Of a stretch of 47,072 nucleotides of DNA, positions 42,113 to 47,072 are shown piece after piece (positions within the stretch are counted from its first letter, which is position 1; each line of letters opens with the position of its first letter). The notes under the pieces were generated by a model. The model had not been told where the DNA came from. It did not search any database and saw nothing but the letters and a program-made list of their open reading frames with translations. The stretch lies in assembly GCF_000337455.1 (NCBI RefSeq), contig NZ_AOIU01000023.1, forward strand, positions 121,274 through 168,345, given 5' to 3'. The position numbers were made by a program, and so were the translations under genes. Origin of the DNA: Halosimplex carlsbadense 2-9-1. GTDB taxonomy: Archaea > Halobacteriota > Halobacteria > Halobacteriales > Haloarculaceae.

Positions 42113-43150
42113 ATGACTGTCAGCGTAGGCATCCTCGGTGCGACCGGTGCGGTGGGGCAGCGACTCATCCAGCTGATCGACCCGAACCCCGACTTCGAGA
42201 TCGAAGCGCTCACCGCCAGCGAGTCCAGCGTGGGCAAGACGTATCGGGAGGCGAGCAAGTGGCGCATCGACATGCCGATCCCCGACGACGTGGCCGAGAC
42301 GGAAGTCGTGGCCACCGAGCCCGACGCGGTCCCGGACGACGTGGATCTCATCTTCTCGTCGCTGCCCTCCAGCGTCGGCGAGGCCGTCGAGCCCGACTTC
42401 TGCGAGGCGGGCTACGTCGTCTCCTCGAACTCCTCGAACGCCCGGGCGGACGACGACGTGCCGCTCGTCATCCCGGAGGTCAACGCCGACCACATGGACC
42501 TCATCGAGGTCCAGCGCGACGAGCGCGGCTGGGACGGCGCGCTCATCAAGAACCCCAACTGCTCGACGATCACGATGGTGCCGCCGCTGGCCGCCCTCGA
42601 CGAGGCCGCCGGCCTCGAACGCATCGAGGTCGCCACCTTGCAGGCGGTCTCGGGCGCCGGCTACTCCGGCGTCTCCTCGATGGAGATCATCGACAACGCC
42701 ATCCCCCACATCGGCAAGGAAGAAAAGAAGATGGAGACCGAATCGCGCAAGCTGCTCGGCGAGTTCGACGGCGCCGAGGTTCACTGGCACGGTGCCGACG
42801 TGGCGGCCTCCTGCAACCGCATCGCGACCATCGACGGCCACCTCGAGAACGTCTGGGCCGACACCGAGGAGGACCTCTCGCCCTCGGCGGCCGAGGACGC
42901 GATGACGGAGTACCCCTCGCTGGACCTGCCGTCCTCGCCCGACCAGCTCATCGAGGTGTTCGACGAGCCCGACCGCCCACAGCCCCGCATGGACCGCAAC
43001 CTCGGCGACGGCATGACCGTCTCCGTCGGCGGCGTCCAGGAGACCTCCCACGGTCTCCAGTTCAACTGTCTCGCCCACAACACCCTGCGCGGCGCCGCCG
43101 GTGCGAGCGTGCTGAACGGCGAGCTGCTACTCGACAGCGGCTACCTGTAA
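42113..43150 (+). CDS. asd: Aspartate-semialdehyde dehydrogenase
   Basis: This 345-residue enzyme reduces aspartyl phosphate to aspartate semialdehyde with NADPH, the branch point to lysine, threonine and methionine. The nucleotide loop GATGAVGQ is at residues 9-16. The catalytic cysteine C150 is in KNPNCSTIT and the catalytic histidine H243 in IDGHLENVW. The length and patterns are those of the archaeal/fungal type. A TATA-like ttttgaa (about 42081-42087) precedes the ATG at the leaderless distance. It is monocistronic as far as visible. Confidence 0.95.
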   Translation: MTVSVGILGATGAVGQRLIQLIDPNPDFEIEALTASESSVGKTYREASKWRIDMPIPDDVAETEVVATEPDAVPDDVDLIFSSLPSSVGEAVEPDFCEAGYVVSSNSSNARADDDVPLVIPEVNADHMDLIEVQRDERGWDGALIKNPNCSTITMVPPLAALDEAAGLERIEVATLQAVSGAGYSGVSSMEIIDNAIPHIGKEEKKMETESRKLLGEFDGAEVHWHGADVAASCNRIATIDGHLENVWADTEEDLSPSAAEDAMTEYPSLDLPSSPDQLIEVFDEPDRPQPRMDRNLGDGMTVSVGGVQETSHGLQFNCLAHNTLRGAAGASVLNGELLLDSGYL

Positions 43151-43181
43151 CCGCCGTCGCGAGACAACGACTTCTCCGAAC

Positions 43182-44450
43182 TTATCGGTCGGACAGCGCC
43201 ACGAGTCGATACACCGGCTCGTCGCTGGCGTACAGCGGGACGTAGACGCGTCCACCCGCGGCGACCGCACCGCGGAGCCCCCGGTCGACGGCGTGGTCGA
43301 CGCTCCACCGTCTCTCTCCCGTCCGTCGATCGACGGCGGTGGTCGTCGCGGAGCCGCTCGCGTCGGCGGCGTCCGCCGTGACGACGACGGATCGGTCGGT
43401 CACCAGCGGGCGAGTGTCGAGGTTCGCACCCTCACTCTCGGCGAGCGTCGTCCGCCAGCGTTCGGTCCCATCGACGGTCGTGACGGCCACGAGGTCGCCG
43501 CTCCCGGTCGCGCCGTACAGGCGGTCACCGTCGGTGGCGAGTCCGGTGACGAGGTCGACCGGACGCTTCCAGCGGCGCTCGCCGTCGGCGAGGTCGACGG
43601 CGTGGATCCGACTGTTCTCGAAGCGCGCGGGGACGTAGGCGGCGCCGTTCGCGACGGTCGGGGTTCCGAACGAGGCCTCGCGGACGTAGCGCCAGTCCGA
43701 CGAGCCGGTCCCGCCCGGTTCGAGCGCGACGACGGTCCCGACGATCGACGTGGTGTAGAGGACGCGCCCGTCCGCGCCGGCCGGCGATCCGCTCGCGAGG
43801 CGGTCGTCGCCCGTCCGGTAGGTCCACTGCTCGCGACCCCGCTGGTCGAACGCCAGCAACTCGCTCCCGGTCGACGAGTAAACGGTGCCGCGATAGCCGA
43901 GCGCGGCCTCGTTGATCGAGCCCCCGGTTTCGTGACTCCAGCGCGGGCTCCCGTCGCGCGCGTCGATGACGTGGATGCCGGTTCGACTCGCCGTCCCGAC
44001 GTACACCGAGCCGTGATAGACGAGCGGCGGACACCCGGAGATGGCGTCGCCGAAACCCGGGAGCGGACGCCGCCACTCGCGGCGGCCGTCGCTCGCGCGG
44101 AGCGCGTCGACCATGCACTCGCCGTCCCCGTCGCCGGACTCGGTGGCGGTGCTCCCGTAGACGAACACGCGGTCGCCGACGACCGCCGGCGTCGCCAGCC
44201 CGCCGCTCCGCTCGACCGACCACTCCTCGGTCGGGTCGTCGATCCGAACTTCCGGCGCGAACCCGCTGTGGCGGGCGTCGCGGCCGAACTGCGGCCAGCC
44301 GTTCGACTCGTCGGGGAGCGGATCGGTCGTCGTCTCGGCGGTCTCCGGCCAGCCGTCCCCGCCGAGGCCGGTGCCGTCGGCGAGGGTACAGCCCGCGAGC
44401 GACGCGGCGCCGACCGCCGCCAGGAACCGCCTGCGCGAGTGGGAGGGCAC
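43182..44450 (-). CDS. Tat-exported lipoprotein with PQQ-type beta-propeller
   Basis: The 422-residue protein has twin-arginine signal SRRRFLAAVG (5-14) and lipobox LAGC (C21). A propeller of repeated blades follows, with recurring pairs such as GDRVFVYGSTA, GSVYVGTASRTGIHVIDARDG, GTVYSSTGSELLAFD and GRVYVPLYASD. The first repeat after the linker is WPQFGRDARHSGF. It is anchored to the outside of the membrane. No cofactor-binding residues can be deduced, and many such proteins in haloarchaea have no known role. It converges with asd. Confidence 0.88.
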   Translation of the reverse strand: MPSHSRRRFLAAVGAASLAGCTLADGTGLGGDGWPETAETTTDPLPDESNGWPQFGRDARHSGFAPEVRIDDPTEEWSVERSGGLATPAVVGDRVFVYGSTATESGDGDGECMVDALRASDGRREWRRPLPGFGDAISGCPPLVYHGSVYVGTASRTGIHVIDARDGSPRWSHETGGSINEAALGYRGTVYSSTGSELLAFDQRGREQWTYRTGDDRLASGSPAGADGRVLYTTSIVGTVVALEPGGTGSSDWRYVREASFGTPTVANGAAYVPARFENSRIHAVDLADGERRWKRPVDLVTGLATDGDRLYGATGSGDLVAVTTVDGTERWRTTLAESEGANLDTRPLVTDRSVVVTADAADASGSATTTAVDRRTGERRWSVDHAVDRGLRGAVAAGGRVYVPLYASDEPVYRLVALSDR

Positions 44451-44528
44451 ATCAGGAAGGCGTCCACGCGCCGCATAAGTTTTGTCGAATTGATGACTCG
44501 CCGGTCGCGGTCGGCGCTGCCGTCGCGG

Positions 44529-45407
44529 TCACCACTCGGCGTAGGTGACGTACTCGCTCTCGTCGTATTCGAGGAGCCAGGTCCCGTAGAACTCGTCGAC
44601 CGAGAGGGCCTCGTGGTCGCGGATGCGGTCGATCACCGACTGAAACGCGTCGTCGTCCTCGAAGTAGCCGCCCTCGATCGCCTGGTCGACGACCGCGCGC
44701 TCGGCCTCCGAGAGGCCGTCGAGCGCGAACAGGTACCGCTCGCGGATCCCCGCGGCGTACGCCTCGACGGTGGGGGCCACCTCGGACACCTCGTACCGGT
44801 ACGTGGTCTCCTCGGCCGTCCGGCTATCGACTTCGACGCGGTATCGGTCGTCGCCCTCGACGAGGATGTCGTACTCCTGGTCGGGGACCAGCACCGACTC
44901 GTCACCCACCTCCTCGGCCGAGCCGTACTCGACGCCGATGTCGTAGCCCTCGCCGTCGGGCGGGTTCTCGTCAGAGAGCGCGGATTCGAGCCGCTGGCGG
45001 TCGGCCTCCGGGAGGTTCTCGACCGCGATATCTCCGCGTTCGGCCGTCGGATCGGCCGGATCGAAGTCGATCCGGACATCGTACACCGTCACCTCGCCGC
45101 TGCCGACGCGCGTGGCCGAGACCTCGTAGAACGCGTCGTCGACGCGGACGGCCTCGGCGCGGTCGAACAGCTCGCGGCGGCCGGTCCGCGTCGCCGAGCC
45201 GTTCTCGCGGGCCGTCCGGACGACGGCGTACGCCTCGGACCCGGACTCGGCGGTCGTCGACAGCTCGTCGGCGATAGTCTCGGACGACGCCGCCTGCAAG
45301 TCGAGGACTACGGCGGGGTGTCCGCAGCCGGCGACGGCCGCGACACCGCCGACCGCGAGCGCGGAGAGCAGCCGTCGGCGAGACGGGTTCGCGACTGTCT
45401 CGTCCAT
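44529..45407 (-). CDS. Tat-exported lipoprotein, unknown function
   Basis: The 292-residue protein has signal PSRRRLLSALAVGG (8-21) and lipobox VAGC (C28). The acidic extracytoplasmic part has predicted mixed structure with the motif YDVRIDFDPADPTAERGDIAVENLP. No known domain is recognised. It lies 78 bases upstream of the propeller lipoprotein gene on the same strand, so the two may be co-transcribed or share function, which is positional inference only. Confidence 0.8.
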   Translation of the reverse strand: MDETVANPSRRRLLSALAVGGVAAVAGCGHPAVVLDLQAASSETIADELSTTAESGSEAYAVVRTARENGSATRTGRRELFDRAEAVRVDDAFYEVSATRVGSGEVTVYDVRIDFDPADPTAERGDIAVENLPEADRQRLESALSDENPPDGEGYDIGVEYGSAEEVGDESVLVPDQEYDILVEGDDRYRVEVDSRTAEETTYRYEVSEVAPTVEAYAAGIRERYLFALDGLSEAERAVVDQAIEGGYFEDDDAFQSVIDRIRDHEALSVDEFYGTWLLEYDESEYVTYAEW

Positions 45408-45554
45408 CTACGAGCCGATCCATGTGGGGCGCACGTAAATACGGCTGTGAGTCAAACCGGGATTTGAGTGTCTTCGGTCGGACGCGGGAAGCGCTCGCGC
45501 GCGCCGTCGAGTGGAAACGACGGACGTTATGCCGCCTGAACCCGTACCACGGGT

Positions 45555-46148
45555 ATGGACGAGGGGACCTATCGCGTGTTGCCCGGCGGCGACGAGGAGA
45601 CGTGGCGCTTTTTCGACCGCGACACCTACGAGACGGTCGCCGTCCCCCGCGAGGGACACGACGCGCCCGTCGACGACCTGCAACCGGGCTACCTCGTCGA
45701 CGCCGGACTCGACTGGGGGTCGGAGGAGCCCGCCGTCCGGACGCTCTCGGTGCAGCGCCCCACGCTCTACACCTACGTCGCCGACGCCGACCCGGTTTTC
45801 GAGGTCGCCGAGAGCCTCTGGGAGGAGACCCGCGCCGCTGGCGACGGCATGAACGCCACCCAGACATACAACACCGACAACAGCGTCAACGGCGTCTGTT
45901 ACGTCTTCGCCGACTCGGGCCAGCCCGCTATCTACGACGAGTTCCGGTCGGGCGCCCGCCCGATCGAACCGCTGGTCGACCGGGTCAACGACGGCCCCGA
46001 CGAACCGCGAGCGCGGGAGGTGTTCGTCCTCGACCCCGTCGACGGCGCGTTCACCGTCGTCACGATCACCCTCTCGAAGGGCGGTCGCTTCGCCGAGACG
46101 ATGCGGGAGACCTACGAGCGCGACCACCCCGACGAGCCGCTGGCGTGA
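45555..46148 (+). CDS. Conserved haloarchaeal protein, unknown function
   Basis: The 197-residue soluble acidic protein has no signal peptide. It starts MDEGTYRVLPGGDEETWRFF, with an N-terminal strand-rich domain to about 95 and a C-terminal part containing TYNTDNSVNGVCYVFADSG and REVFVLDPVDGAFTVVTITLSKGG. One cysteine is present (about 115). The ATG at 45555 follows gggt after a GC-rich stretch and fits a short leader. The function is not recognised. It is divergent from the lipoprotein gene (148-base gap). Confidence 0.75.
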   Translation: MDEGTYRVLPGGDEETWRFFDRDTYETVAVPREGHDAPVDDLQPGYLVDAGLDWGSEEPAVRTLSVQRPTLYTYVADADPVFEVAESLWEETRAAGDGMNATQTYNTDNSVNGVCYVFADSGQPAIYDEFRSGARPIEPLVDRVNDGPDEPRAREVFVLDPVDGAFTVVTITLSKGGRFAETMRETYERDHPDEPLA

Positions 46149-46230
46149 GCGCATTCTCTCCCCTCCGCCCGTGAAGTGACGACCGCGCTCGGTGCAACAT
46201 CTTATCAGTCTGCAACGCGCTAGCATACGT

Positions 46231-47072
46231 ATGAGTGTCCCGTCCGTCGTGGCCGCCCTCACTGGCTCGGCCACACCGCCTCTCCAGTTACTTCCGGACA
46301 TCTCGCCGCTGACGATAGTCGGGGGACTGCTCCTCCTGATCGCCATCGCCGCGGTGTACTCGGCGGTCGAGATCGTCGAGGCCTACGAGAAGGAGGCGCT
46401 GACGGTCTTCGGCGAGTACCGCAAACTGCTGGAGCCGGGGATCCACGTGATCCCGCCGTTCGTGAGCCGGACGTACCCCTTCGACATGCGGACCCAGACG
46501 ATCGACGTGCCCCAGCAGGAGGCGATCACCCGGGACAACTCCCCGGTCACCGCCGACGCCGTCGTCTACATCAAGGTGATGGACGCCAAGAAGGCGTTCC
46601 TGCAGGTCGAGGAGTACAAACGCGCCGTCTCGAACCTCGCCCAGACGACGCTGCGGGCGGTGCTGGGCGACATGGAACTGGACGACACGCTCTCCCGACG
46701 GGAACAGATCAACGCGCGCATCCGCGAGGAACTGGACGAACCCACCGACGAGTGGGGCATCCGCGTCGAGAGCGTCGAGGTCCGCGAAGTCAACCCCGCC
46801 GCCGGGGTCAAACAGGCGATGGAGCAACAGACCTCCGCAGAGCGCAAGCGTCGGGCGATGATCCTCGAAGCGCAGGGCGAACGCCGGTCGGCCATCGAAC
46901 AGGCCCAGGGTGCGAAACAGTCCGACATCGTCCGCGCCCAGGGGTCGAAACAGTCGCAGATCCTCGAAGCGCAGGGTGACGCGATCTCGACCGTGCTGCG
47001 AGCCAAATCCGCCGAATCGATGGGCGAGCGCGCTATCATCGACAAGGGGATGGAGACCCTCGAAAACATCGG
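46231..47072 (+). CDS. Stomatin/prohibitin-like (SPFH) membrane protein, truncated by window end
   Basis: At least 280 codons are seen; the gene continues beyond the window. The N-terminal membrane segment (about 25-46, LTIVGGLLLLIAIAAVYSAV) is followed by an SPFH domain (YEKEALTVFGEYRKLLEPGIH, MRTQTIDVPQQEAITRDNSPV, YIKVMDAKKAFLQV). A charged coiled region follows, with the repeat AQGERRSAIEQAQGAKQSDI, typical of stomatin-like proteins. These proteins form oligomers in the membrane and are often next to NfeD genes, which may lie just outside. ATG 46231 follows gcatacgt. Confidence 0.9.
   Translation, partial: MSVPSVVAALTGSATPPLQLLPDISPLTIVGGLLLLIAIAAVYSAVEIVEAYEKEALTVFGEYRKLLEPGIHVIPPFVSRTYPFDMRTQTIDVPQQEAITRDNSPVTADAVVYIKVMDAKKAFLQVEEYKRAVSNLAQTTLRAVLGDMELDDTLSRREQINARIREELDEPTDEWGIRVESVEVREVNPAAGVKQAMEQQTSAERKRRAMILEAQGERRSAIEQAQGAKQSDIVRAQGSKQSQILEAQGDAISTVLRAKSAESMGERAIIDKGMETLENI

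Overview
The window reads as the chromosome of a halophilic archaeon (class Halobacteria). The evidence is high GC, strongly acidic proteins, Tat-dependent lipoproteins with a lipobox, promoters about 25-30 bases upstream of leaderless starts, an archaeal S17e gene, MptA, a HalX response regulator and the haloarchaeal set of che and arl (archaellum) genes. Family-level placement is not secure from this sequence alone.

Layout. 1-7703: repeat-rich intergenic DNA, then housekeeping and small genes (ferredoxin, two UspA proteins, MptA, a HalX regulator, a siroheme decarboxylase-type protein, a TrpD2-like protein, a cyclophilin). 7894-15448: an oligopeptide/dipeptide-type ABC transporter operon (substrate-binding protein, two permeases, two ATPases, small membrane protein). 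15539-18053: small haloarchaeal proteins around tRNA-Leu(TAA), whose 3' end is duplicated downstream. 18072-25124: leftward chemotaxis operon cheB-cheA-cheR-HEAT-cheF, with cheW divergent. 25280-28571: KaiC-like ATPase, winged-helix protein, small membrane protein and the archaellin gene. 28715-29562: a decayed MntA-HepT toxin-antitoxin pair. 29756-33225: two proteins of unknown function, then cheY-cheC-cheD. 33454-40294: arlCE-F-G-H-I-J. 40630-47072: small membrane protein, SRAP protein, S17e, aspartate-semialdehyde dehydrogenase, two Tat lipoproteins, a conserved protein and the start of a stomatin-like protein that runs off the end.

How the parts work together. CheA/CheW receive receptor signals, CheR and CheB adapt the receptors, CheC and CheD tune adaptation, and CheY-P reaches the archaellum motor through CheF and probably the HEAT-repeat protein. 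ArlCE and ArlH-I-J form the cytoplasmic and membrane motor, ArlF/G the stator-side parts, and the archaellin forms the filament.

The most unusual item is the substrate-binding protein at 7924-9858. The segment that normally forms the C-terminal third of a family 5 solute-binding protein lies directly after the lipobox linker, and the segment that normally starts the mature protein follows it and runs to the stop codon. The gene therefore appears circularly permuted in frame. Its partner permease carries a long extra N-terminal region. Other notable items are the tRNA 3'-end duplication (a probable integration scar), the broken MntA-HepT module beside the archaellin gene, a low-GC central segment in the archaellin gene, a long low-complexity insert inside the CheA P5 domain, and promoter motifs shared by the genes leading up to the archaellin gene.
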